Positions 11,514 through 23,070 of a stretch of DNA of 64,000 bases are shown one piece after another. Source of the stretch: Pomacea canaliculata (taxonomy: Eukaryota > Mollusca > Gastropoda > Architaenioglossa > Ampullariidae); the NCBI RefSeq assembly GCF_003073045.1, contig NC_037594.1, forward strand, positions 26,666,927-26,730,926, read 5' to 3'. Position 1 is the first letter of the stretch; the number at the start of each line of letters is the position of its first letter. Below the pieces are notes generated by a model. That model made no database searches. It was not told the origin of the DNA and was given only the letters and a program-made list of their open reading frames with translations. A program made the translations under genes and the position numbers.

Positions 11514-12011
11514 CAGTGTTCCCTCGTTTATCGCGGGGGATAGGTGCCATGATCATCCGCGATAAACGAATTTCCGCGAAATAGGGACATACATGCAATA
11601 ATAATATATACATGTAAAACAATATCATGTGAGTGTAAAGTAATATATTAATCATGGTATTAATACAGTACAATAACAAATTAGTGTAAAAAAAATTATA
11701 ACTGTACTCAGAGAAACCCCAAAAAACTGATGCAAACTGGCTGCGAGATGGAGATAACAATCGTCGCTTACTCAGAGCAATGGATTTCTCATACACAATT
11801 ATTTCTTTCTTTCTATCTACAAAATAACCATGGTATTTTAATAGAAATACAAATATAGCTACATTTTTCGTCTTTTTCCTGTTGAAATATCTATGGTATT
11901 TTGTAGAACGATAATTCCCAGCACGAAAATATCGATCGATACTTCACTCAAAAAAAACCGCGAAGTAGTGAATCCGCGATATATGAACCGCGAAGTAGCG
12001 AGGGAACACTG
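11514..12011. mobile_element. Tc1/mariner- or pogo-type MITE, 498 bp
   Basis: Begins CAGTGTTCCCTCGTTTATCG and ends, on the reverse strand, CAGTGTTCCCTCGCTACTTC. The near-perfect terminal inverted repeat is about 24 bp long and flanked by TA on both sides (11512-11513, 12012-12013). Subterminal CCGCGAA/TTCGCGG words repeat inside each end. The middle is AT-rich without a transposase frame. Terminal sequence and TA duplication are typical of mariner/pogo MITEs. Confidence 0.85.
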
Positions 12012-14769
12012 TACTTTTCACTCAAACCAAGCAACCGTTGTGTCAAAGAAGAAAACAACTTTTGTAAACATTAAACTGAAGTTTGTAAATATAGATGGTT
12101 ATCTGATACTACAAACTTAATTTTCCTCTATACTCTTCTTTATGACAGTTTCTTTGTACTCAATGTTGCAGATATCTAGGACAAGAAACTATGATTGCTT
12201 ATAAATGTCATTGCTACTTTTAAAATAGTTTTACACTCAGAATTTGTACCTGTATTTTGAATTTCATAACGTACGTTGCATTTACATTCAAAAACTGTTG
12301 TGAGAAATCATGTTTATGGGCTCTTAAACTAGAGAAGATCCACTTTTATCCATAAATTCAAATATCTCCATGCTCATAGGAAATTTAAACATTTTTGAAG
12401 CTAATCTTATAATAGTGCAATATCCTGCTGTAGTTCAGCATTGTATGGTCAATTAAACAACTGGATAAACCCATGCCATGCAGGAAATTCTTCATTTAAT
12501 AGCACTCAAATCTGTTTCTTCTTGTCTTAAAATAATTTGACACCTATTTCTTAAGAATCCCTGTTCTTATTTAAATTTGTAGTAAACTGGAACTTCCGTG
12601 TCAAGACTGTGGGCATGTGCCAGTACTCTACAGTACAGTACATAAGCCCCTTTATTATTAATATTACTACTGTACATGCACACAGAGGCAAATAGAAATA
12701 AAACCAAGAAAGTATGTCTAGGAGAATTTATTTGGCTGTCCTCTGATTGCAGAGTTTAGGCATCATGCATAGAAACAATGGACGCCTGTCTGAGCAAAAG
12801 TTTTCAATTATGTCCAAACATATCAACAACTATGCTGTTGATACTTAGCAAGAACTGCTTATTTCACTTACAGTTATAAAAGCATTATATAAAGAAGACA
12901 GAAAATGTTCACCAGTGATGAATTATTACCCTATCCTCAGTCTCAATAGCATAAATAATAACATTTTTGAATTAGTCTTCAAAAGCAAAAATTTTAAAAA
13001 AAGCTCAAAAAGAGGTGGTGGGAATAATAAGAGTTAATGCTAAGCCAACTAAAACTGACATTTTAAAAAATATTTTATAAAACTATTAACAACAAACCTG
13101 GAAAAATTAAAAAAGACATTAATGATTTATCAACTCTTCATTCAATCTTGCAAAGTTACAGTATAATTTTTCTTTGATTTATACTTAGTATAGACATAGA
13201 TGTAATAGAAATCATTGGTCATGGTGACTTAATGCATGCAACAGGAATTTCTTAGCTTTAAATAGAAACACAAACATATCGAAATATGTCTACTTCATAT
13301 TGAAGAATTCTTGATTTTAAAGATTTTATTGGCCATTGCCTACATGTGCAGCTGTTAACCATTTTCTTTCTAACACTTTTAACAAAGTACAATGACCAGA
13401 CACTATAAATACTGTAGAATCTTCTGATCATTTTCACTTCTGCTTTGGTTTATATAATATGAACAGGAATTATTTAGAGCTTTAATTTTAGGTATTTTAG
13501 GTAAATTATGTTTTAATGATTGTAATGTTGCTTTTTAAAACCTTTTCTCCTGCATGAAAATTAAGCTCTGAAAGATTGAAAATAAAACTTTTACAAAACA
13601 AGAGGGGAAAGTTGGGAGTTTGAATGACTAAATTGCATTTGTGTTCCCAGTACCAGACATTTTAATTATAATGCTACATCATTTTAAAATTTTGGATTTT
13701 CTTGTCCTTTTGCTCATCTACTTCATTTCTTACATGACCCCAGATTTGGGGCATGGGGTGCTTTTCATATAGTAAAGTATATGCTTCTAAGCAATCAATA
13801 TTTGTTTAAAATTTAATAATAAATAAAGTACATTTTTTGTGGTCTATTAACAGATCATCAACATGGTTGATGTGACAGTTACCTTTCTGCCATTATCTAT
13901 TTTCACAACCTGAGATGTCCAGATAAATCATTGTACATAATAACCTTTGCTGTCAGCCATGCCTTATTTGGTTTTGAACACAAAATTTCAGTTTAGGAAA
14001 AAAACACAACCCTTTGCAGTTATATTATTTAATGTCTTTCAAATTTAGACAGTCTTTAATTATTAAACACCATATATGTTAGTAGGCAGTCAACTATGAA
14101 AAAATAAATGTGCAAGAATCATACAACACATCAGAACTTCAATATTTTAGTATAATTTAAAAAAAATCTTAAGTTATTATCTGAATTGCTTCTTATTAAG
14201 TTTATTTATCAGTATCCTTCCTTGCTCATCTGCTGTGCTCAGTCATGTATAAAAAGTTTGTGAGAAATTCCTGGTAAATTAATAACAGAATAAAAGAATG
14301 AATGTCAGAAATCTCTTTTTCTAGATGCCAACTTAGTGCATATAAATACTGTACATTTAAATCAACAAAATATTTTTATCAAAACAAACTTTATAGTCTT
14401 TGGCATCACCAAAACTCTTCACTATAATTGTGTGACAATCCACATATGAAACAATACTAATTTATGAAACTGATAAAGGGTTATGGATTTGTAAAATGCC
14501 ACTAAGGTCAGGTTATGGCAGCATACTTATGAAGAGCAATATTGTTGATCAGTTACTGTATTAATTGGTTGTTTCACATCTCAGTTCTTGCTTTCTTTCT
14601 CTTCTTTTTTTGTCTCATTCCTTGCCTCTTCTCTTTTAAATATCAAAATCTTGTGCAAGCTTATTTCAGCTTAATTTAAAAAAATATATATTAATATTAC
14701 ATGTTGACAACATTATGGTTTCTTGTTGAATATATGCTTGCATGTTTGTATGTGATGAGGGGTTAGGGG

Positions 14770-15030
14770 GGAGGTATTAAGCCAACATTTTCAAGACAGC
14801 TGTGTAGTAAGACAAAGGTTGTCTCCTATAACCTCTTTTAGGTTATTGGGGAGTAAGTAACCTCAATTTTCTTGGGCCTCCTTTTTGTGAGGGTGGTGCC
14901 CATTTCATCTCCCTCACTACCTTACCTTCCCCAAACGCCTAAGGGATCAGCCACCCATTCCTGACAGCTGGATTGACTAGGGGCTATTTGCTGCACCACA
15001 AGTGTGTGGAACCTGCGTGTCTCTTGGTTG
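14770..15030 (-). repeat. Dispersed repeat sharing the 38-bp unit
   Basis: Carries one copy (about 14942-14981) of a segment with CCATTCCTGACAGCTGG followed by ATTGACTAGGGG, and then GTGTGTGGAACC. The same order is found at 58790-59080, where the first segment is present four times. It looks like a SINE or SINE-like repeat lying in reverse orientation; the ends are approximate. Confidence 0.5.
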
Positions 15031-18000
15031 AACTATATAATACACGTGATAACATGAAAACATTTACATGTCTTCGTGTGGTGCTATACTTAACCAGGTT
15101 TCCTGTCAATACTTCTCTCTGAACAGAAAACAAATAATCAAAAGTGTTTGTTTCATCTAAACAGTGAAGGAGTGTTAACCATCAACACAAAGGTCTACAT
15201 ATATATATAAAGTTATTGTCTGCATGCATCAATTAAGTCATTTTCCCATTCCAAATCATGCTTTAAGTCTCAGCCTTTAAACAACAATACACATAAAAAG
15301 GGATTAAATAAGATATCATCTCTGTCACTACAGGACAGACATTTCTAAACAATTCCAGTTAAAGGGAATGGCAAGTAAAATAGCAAGTTAACTAATTAGG
15401 CTTAAAAGGTAGTGTGTGCTCAAATTTGGGGTTTTAAAATTTTTTTTTTTTCTCAAATATATGACTGACTAAATTGTTCAACTTTTCTTGTCTTAACCAC
15501 AGTTTTTTTTTAAATCAGCATCAAGCTTAAGCTGTAAATGTACATGTGTGTGTGTTTTAACATGTACATTGCTTAATTGTTAAAGGAAGCCTTCCACATC
15601 ATGATTGAAAGGAAGCAGAATATCAGCAACTATTTCACTTGCCTTTACCTTCAAGCAAAAAGAAAAAAAGGCATGATTTCCAAACAATGTCAGTTAAGTA
15701 TAGGCATGCAGCCTGAAATCAATGTTTGTGTAAAATCCAATTTCTGTGTGTTTTTAACAGAGGTAAGAGAGAGATGAGTAGTTTCTTAAACAGCAGCCAT
15801 ACATTAGAAAATATGGACTCTGCCATGGGCCATTATATGTCTTATAATATGGGAATGACTGCATAAATCTTTCAAAAGTGATCATAAACACACCATCATT
15901 TCTTTTATAAAAAAAACTTAAATTATGACGGACCACATTCTTCCTGGCTTGAAACTGTCAAATATACATATTAAAGACATACACCAAAAATGTGACAAGT
16001 AATTATTACTTGAGGATTGTAACTATTTAGTGTTTCAGACACAAGAATAGCCCTCCGATTAGTTTAGTGGTTGAAATATCTTTTAATAAAACATTAAAAA
16101 CAAAGTTGCCATCATAGATGTGTGATGCCCTTTTGTCCAAGTTGGAGAATATTTTTTGCCTGACTTTACAAATGCAATGTATAAACAACTACAAAAGCTC
16201 ATACATAACAATGTAACCATCTAAATAAGATATAGCTGTCAAACCTAGAGATCAAGACATTGCTTAGAACTCAGTGTGGTCATTCACAAATAATGTGCAA
16301 CAGAGATACCATAAAAATGAAGACAACCTTAAATAGTTTAAAAAGCCCTGAAAAGTTCAGCCCTTTTTTGGCAGGTACACTGTGAGTGTGTGAATGCACA
16401 CCTATGCATGTGTATGTAGCCAAACAAAAAACAATACTTGCCTGTCGCAGAATTAATATCACAACTTCACTACCTTCCATATAAACAATTACAATGCCTG
16501 AAACAGTATTTAATAATGTTTTCAAATGTTTTCTTTTTTTTTTTTCATCTAATAAAACTTGAAACTAAACAAGAGTGAGAAAAATTAAACCAGACTTACA
16601 GAACAACAAAAAGCGTGTGCTTGTTTACTTTCAGTTCGTGTCTTGATTTAAGTGGAGGAGGACCTCACCATTTCAAAATTTTAAAAATACATCAATGAAG
16701 ATAGCATATTTTTGAAAGTTTATGTTGCATATAGTACACAATGTATATGCTCAGTTATAAAGGTGTCAAAGCTTGTAAGTTCTGGCCATTGTTGTTTATT
16801 ACCTTATCTAATTGTGAGAACATGTAGGGGGAAATTGTTTTGATAAGTATAATGACTGATTGGGACAGTTTTTAGTTTTTATGATTCTAGTCTTCACACA
16901 ATGATAAAAACATAAATGCGCTCATCTATGCTTATTTTTGTCATACTCCTTTTTCCATGGTTTTTCTCCCTTTGTATTCTCTTTCAATTACCTGTGACTG
17001 AACAAGGGAGACTACACCTCCTCTTATGAACTCAACAGATTGAGGTTGCTTATCTAGAACTTAATTCAACATTTATAAAGTTACTGTAAAACTTAAAAAA
17101 AAACAACCTCTTCAAGTTTCCCCTGAAATTAAGTTTTAATAAAAATCTACGTTTTAACATAATGAGTGCAGTTTAAAACTCACAGCATGAACATCAAAAC
17201 AGAACATAGAACAAGCTTCCATACGGTTTGACAGAGAGATATGTCATGCTTGAGTGGTGTCCATTCGTTGCGTTAAAGAACTATGTATAACTCAATACAG
17301 GCCTGACAGACATAACTTTAACTGTTGTTCGCATATAGTCATCATGCAAATTATATTAATCATATTATTTCCCCTGGCTGTTATTACGTGAGAGCATGAA
17401 CTTGTATTACATGTCCATGGTGAGAGAGTAAACATGCATGCACAGATTCATATATGTGTAAATGTTTATGCTAGAAAGAGAGGCAAATATATACTTTAAA
17501 TAGCAACAGTATTTAGGCATGTCTGGAGAGAAAACATTTTTAAAATCAGAAAGTAAGCAAATACATTTGCAAAAAGACTCACATAAATGTGCAATTTAAG
17601 TGAAAAGGCACACTTAAGGGAGTATTTTGCAATAAAACATCACTACTACATTAAGATTTTTATATAAATTATTATGAAAACAGTACACTGTAACAAATTA
17701 TCACTCATGATGTGAGAGTAGAAGAGATCAAGTGTGTGTGCTCGTGGGCATTAACTTGCATGTGTGTGTCAGTAGGTGCACATGCCAGTATTTTTTTTTT
17801 TTTGTTTAATCTCTAATTTTAATGTTTGTGTAGACAAAAGCACACACTCTCACATGCAAGTGTATGTACCTGATCTAGATTGAGTAATGGTATAGATTAT
17901 AATCCACATTTATGAGTAATAAATGATCTACAGGCATTTGTAGTTAGACATAGCATGAGATGTCTAAACTCATAAACAACGAAAATGCTGTGTACTATGT

Positions 18001-19594
18001 ACACATAGGTATTTGGCTACTGTCCAGATGGATTTTTAAAAAAAAAAGAAGCAGTAATGAACGAAATTCCAAGCATCCAGTCCAAGATGAGATCAACAAA
18101 AATGCAAAAAATTTTTGTGGTATATCTTGGAGGGATACAGATGGACATTTCTGAAGCCAAAAACAACAAAAGAAATAAAACCGCATTTTATGTACCCTTA
18201 TTTACAATAAAAATGTTCTGATATTTACATATGATATTACAGAAAATGTTAAAAACTGCACAATGGCCGTTTCCATTTTTGTTTAAACATTACAGCACAC
18301 TGAAACAAACACCACACAGTTTTAACAAGACTAAATTTCACATTTCTATCACTACATTGCTGCTGAAACTTCTCTCCTTAACAACTAATTTTATTCATTT
18401 ATCAAACATTGTCAACAGCAAACTGATTAACATATTTAAGCTTAGACAACAAAGATCACATTGTAGAAAATCCAGTGTATTTTTCAATGTAAATTCTGGA
18501 AGAAGAAACAGTAACTTCTTCTAATAAGAAATTTTGCAGAAAATATAATCATGCACATCTTATGAACATTTAAATGGATCAAGCATGCACAAAGTCTGAA
18601 TAACAATCAATGAGAAGAAAAAAAATAAACAATGACACCCGTTATTTTGAAGTGGAAAACCTCCCTACACCAAAGCTAAAAAAAACCTGTAACATTTTCC
18701 TTTATACAGTCTTAAGAACGAGTTGATGAAGGCTATCAGATTATGCATCTTTAACTTGATTGCTGGAATGTGATTAATAATTATAATTTTATTAAATGTA
18801 CTAAATATATGTGCTGTTAATGCTACTAGTTTGTGATATTTACATAAACATAATTTTGTATAAACATATTATGCCACTCTCTGAAAATATTATTTATTAT
18901 GGTGAATATCTAATGATATATTTCAATTAAAAAAATAATCCTAATTTTCATTGAATCCTGATTGATCTACCTCTTGTTCTGCTTCAACTTTTTGTTTTGC
19001 TAGCTTTGACCTTCTTCTGCTGCTTTATTTCATTAAGCATAGGTATGCCAGACAGACACTATGGTGTCTCAAAGGCTAATCCAACAAATCAGCAGAACAC
19101 AAACTTATGTTGCAAAAATGTATAGTGAACTTTAATTTTATGAATGTGCACGTGAACTGACCTAAATGTTTCTTTCTCAATGTTTCTAAATGGTGAAGTG
19201 AGCTGACATTTGTGACACTACAATATGGTCTTTAACTCTCCCTAAAATCCAAGTTAATGCTGCAATGTTCAAAGGTTTGCATCTTGTGAACAGAACAGTT
19301 TTCACAAAGATTTTGGGAATGAGCATCTTTTAATGAAACATACTAAGCCCACTTATTTGAAAAAAAAAACCCAACAATTTTTTTTACAGTTGCATCAGCC
19401 TTTAAGAATACTAGTTTACTTAGCAATCACTTCTACAGGTATTTTCTACATGAATCCCTTCTATATCTTCATGTTCTCTTCAAGCCTTCTTCAAAGCAAC
19501 AGAATGTTTGGTCTGGAATAGGGAGTTTTCTCTTTTACATGTTTATACATTTATCAACATCATGTTGAAGATTTATTATTGTATCACAATCCAA

Positions 19595-19966
19595 ATGTGC
19601 ACAACCTTGTACAAAAAAGCCATCAAGTTTGTTTTTTTATCAATAGTGACATACAGTGTCACAGTAGTGTCACAATAGCGACAGTTTATTTAAATGTAAT
19701 TTTTTTTTTAATTAAGTATTTTTCCTTCCCAGTTTTGGGCTGTCCCCTGTAATAGTGGCTGAGATTATTCTCCTGTGTTTGAGTGTAAACACAAGGTCAA
19801 CAGCAGTAAAAAATAACTGGTAATTCGCAGTCACGGCATGATAAATCTGCCTTTTTCTTAATTAATAAACATTGTAAGCAATAGTACCATACTTCATCTC
19901 CCCCCAAAACATGTACAAAAGGGGCTTTGTGAAAGTGGACTATGTCTTGTACAAGGTTGTGCACAT
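19595..19966. repeat. Perfect 20-bp inverted repeat with 332-bp spacer
   Basis: ATGTGCACAACCTTGTACAA at 19595-19614 is matched base for base by its reverse complement at 19947-19966. The similarity stops abruptly at both ends of each arm, and no target duplication flanks the pair. The arms could form a long hairpin in a transcript from either strand, or could be the ends of an old element. Confidence 0.8.
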
Positions 19967-21329
19967 AAAGCGATGGCTGGCCTGAACAGCACAGTGTTAC
20001 CTTTTCTCTCTTCTTCATCCAAGTGTTGCCAGTTCAATGGCCTTTTGACCACATGGTAACACACATCAAGGCATTTACTCTTGGGAGTAAAAATATGTGC
20101 AGCAAATGACACTTTCTTATACAGCCAAGTAAATGCTGCCAATTAACTGATAAGTAAATCACAGGTAACTGCTCTACTGCCTAGGCCAGTCAGGTGTGTA
20201 GCTCAGACTTTCACAGCCATTCACTCTGTACATCCTTGTGTTCAAAAGAGAACTTCAACTTAAATTTACTAACATCTGGCAAAAAAACTAATCCCATGTC
20301 AAAACAGCATTTTCATAACCAGCAAAGATATCTTATCCATGTAAAACTTCATATAGATTTCTTTTAATGACACTATGACCATCTCATAGCAAGGGCATAG
20401 CCACATCATTTGAGCAAACAAAATTTGATGCCAATGACAGATGTGTAGGACTTCCTGGATGAAAACATTAATACTTTCTGATTTACTGAGACAAAACCTG
20501 CTAGCATAAGTGCAGCGGAAGAACCGTTGTTAGATCCAGCCCCCCACAATACAACCTGGCAAGTTCTCATTGTTGGTCCAACTTTACTGCAGTTAAGGAC
20601 CACAGTACTTCCCTCAGTGGCCCCACTTAGTATTTGTATTTCATAGCATTATTTCAAACCCAGAAATGCAAATTTCCCCAGATGCTTCAAAGATGGGCAG
20701 TTAAACCAAGGTCTTCCTCAACAAAAATAGCTCCGATTTACACTGAAGGACGAGCTACTTCTAATTTTTATATTCACCTTCCAAGTGCTTTATGCATTTG
20801 GGAACCTGGATGATCAAAAAGTTGGTTTGATTGCTGCACTGCATGGAGACTTTACTCATAGCTGTTCTTAGGGCTGATATCCTCATCACTTGTGACTTTG
20901 AGCCTTCATGTTTATTCTCCCTCCTATTCTCCTTGCATTGAACATACTTTTAGTTCACATACTGAGATACAATCGATCTTAAGCCCCAGGAAATCCAGGT
21001 GAGCCATTTTTTGCTCCTACCCAAAAAAGGTGTGCTACTGAGATAATTAAAAAGAAGCTTGGAATTTACTGCTGTCTTTAAGATTTATATAGAAGACTAG
21101 TGGAAGATTCTGAAATAAAATGTTGATTCTGAAAACTGGTAAAAAAAAAAAAAAAAAAAAAAGAGAAGAAAATAATAAAAATCCAAAAACAATAACACAT
21201 TTTTTTTTAAATTTGCAGGCTTCCTAATTATTTTAAGACAAGGCATGTTGGTCCTTTCATCACATGCAAACAATCTATAGAGACCAAAATACATTCACAC
21301 ACATGACTTCACAAGTAGTTTCTGGGTTA

Positions 21330-22613
21330 TTATGAAATCTTTGTCTGATCAAGGACATCTTTAATGAGAACATAGTCCTTCAGGGCACGAGGCGTGGGTA
21401 GGCACTCCACTTTGTTAGGTAAGTCGTGACCAGCATACTTTCGAATCACCTTACGACAAAGCTGCTGCAACGGAACTACACGTTGCATGGCTCCTCGAAG
21501 CCAGGTCAGTGTATCATCATTCTCACTGGGTCGTGATGGCACGTAGTTAGCATAAAAGTATATCCTGGCAGAGTAATCAATGTATCCAAGATCAGCCAGA
21601 AGTCTACAGGTTTCCAGGTGCCCCTTTTCTGCTGCCAGTTGGAAAATGGATTTATATACACCGTTGGGAAAGTACTTCGGGGGAACATCTAATCTGCAGT
21701 TGAATGCAATCATCAATCGCAGTATATCCATCTTGTTGCTCACTACTGCATCGTAGAAAGCTGTCTCTCCTTGGTGGTTGTATATGTCATGACGAGTGCC
21801 TGCTTGCAGTAACAGATGGACGACACTGACATAATTTCTTTTCACAGCAATGTGCAGTGCTGTTTCGCCTGTTTTAAACTCACGGCGATTAAGGTCACAG
21901 CTCGCACAGATGAGGAGGGCGACACTTTCCTTATGGTTGTAGCAAACTGCCTCCATCAGTGGGCTGCGTCCCCAGTAGTTCTGCACATCTATCAAGCTGC
22001 CCCCTGACAGAAGAATATCAATGATATCTGTACAACCATTTCTGGCAGCATAGTGCAAGGCCATGTCACTGTTGCGGTCTGTGATGTTGAGGTCTGCACT
22101 GGCTCGTAGCAGCCGCAGGACAGCATCTGTTTTGTTGTTGCGCACAGCCTTCATAAGGGGTGTTTTGGAGGTGATGTCCTGGCTGTTGACGTTGACACCT
22201 TTACGTATCAGGACATCCAGGATCTGGCAGTGCCCATCATCCGCCGCATAATGACAAGGTGTATTGCCAAAGGTGTCCTTTGCGTCTAGCTTGGCACCAG
22301 CATTGATGAGCAGGAGAATGCAGCCGATCCGATGTCGCAGGACGGCAAAGTGCAGCGCAGTTCGTCTAAGAGTTGTGGTGGTAAGGCTGACGTCGCACTT
22401 GGATTCAATCAAGTATTGTAACATAAAGTTGTACCCCCTGTAGGCTGCCAAGTGTATGGGGCACAGGTCGGCGTGGTTCTTCTTTCGCACCTGCTGGAAT
22501 TTGGCGTTCAAGTCCAGCTTGTACTGGGCCACCAGCCGCTTCAGCTGGGCTAGCTCATTGTTCAGGACTGCGTCATAAAACGCCAGTCCAGCCATTTGGT
22601 TACGGAGCAACAT
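21330..22613 (-). CDS. Ankyrin repeat and SOCS box (ASB-like) protein, 427 aa
   Basis: Intronless coding sequence from ATG at 22613 to TAA at 21330. About nine ankyrin repeats fill residues ~45-350, with canonical pieces such as GNTPCHYAADDGHCQILDVL, KTPLMKAV and GETALHIAVKRNYVSVVHLL. The last 46 residues match a SOCS box: a BC box LQQLCRKVIRK from residue 382, and a Cul5-box-like LPTPRALKDY from about residue 405. Family knowledge: ASB proteins bind Elongin B/C and Cullin-5 and bring substrates for ubiquitination; the ankyrin repeats choose the substrate. Which vertebrate ASB is the ortholog cannot be decided here. It is a cytosolic or nuclear adaptor with no signal peptide or membrane segment. 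It is GC-richer than its flanks, as expected for a conserved single exon. Confidence 0.9.
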   Translation of the reverse strand: MLLRNQMAGLAFYDAVLNNELAQLKRLVAQYKLDLNAKFQQVRKKNHADLCPIHLAAYRGYNFMLQYLIESKCDVSLTTTTLRRTALHFAVLRHRIGCILLLINAGAKLDAKDTFGNTPCHYAADDGHCQILDVLIRKGVNVNSQDITSKTPLMKAVRNNKTDAVLRLLRASADLNITDRNSDMALHYAARNGCTDIIDILLSGGSLIDVQNYWGRSPLMEAVCYNHKESVALLICASCDLNRREFKTGETALHIAVKRNYVSVVHLLLQAGTRHDIYNHQGETAFYDAVVSNKMDILRLMIAFNCRLDVPPKYFPNGVYKSIFQLAAEKGHLETCRLLADLGYIDYSARIYFYANYVPSRPSENDDTLTWLRGAMQRVVPLQQLCRKVIRKYAGHDLPNKVECLPTPRALKDYVLIKDVLDQTKIS

Positions 22614-23070
22614 CGGCGAGCACTACGCGAGAAGAACGCAATGATAGGAAAGCAAGAATGAGTAGACTGTGTGCGAGGCACAAAGCGAGAGAAGGTAAGG
22701 GAGGACGTGAGGGATTGTAATCAATGGCCTACAGTCAGTCGTAACGATCTCTGGACATCGGTCGTCGTCTAAAAAGACACGTCACGATCATCATCGACAC
22801 AGTTTCATGTCGGAGAGAGTAACTACAGACAGTAGACGCTACGGTACGGTTCGCTTCTTGAAGAAAAGTGCCTCACCCTGCAGATGACCCACTTGGCACC
22901 CCGTGAATAAATCTACCACAGCGCCTATGCTTGGTACAACTCCCCTCTGGTGTCCATCAGTGTCTCACCTGGCATTTCGCCGGACCCCCGATTCTCTATC
23001 TCCGTCTTTCACATGACCACCGCCTCTTCAGCTGGCTCCCTCTTGCTGGTCAGATAGAAACACAGCCATC
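22614..23070. promoter_or_regulatory. Head-to-head intergenic region, probable bidirectional promoter
   Basis: 457 bp separate the ASB-like start codon (minus) from the candidate plus-strand start ATGGCGGCCGCAGC at 23071. The stretch is richer in CpG than the surrounding DNA and holds both 5' leaders. No TATA box is evident. The bidirectional role is inferred from layout and depends on the plus-strand gene being real. Confidence 0.4.

Larger units (their letters stand above)
12014..21329. other. 9.3 kb gene-free AT-rich stretch
   Basis: No exon with family similarity or a consistent splice and phase pattern was found on either strand. The part nearest 21.3 kb may be 3' UTR of the minus-strand ankyrin/SOCS gene. 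It contains a SINE-like repeat (about 14770-15030), a perfect inverted repeat (19595-19966) and a 22-nt poly-A tract (21141-21162). Otherwise nothing is seen. Confidence 0.55.

Noticed and set aside
11383-11796. 137-aa open frame on the minus strand
   Set aside because: It runs across the SINE fragment and the left half of the TA-flanked MITE; composition is that of repeat DNA and no domain is seen.
15577-15777. 66-aa plus-strand open frame in the gene-free stretch
   Set aside because: Lys-rich, AT-driven composition, no splice context and no family match.
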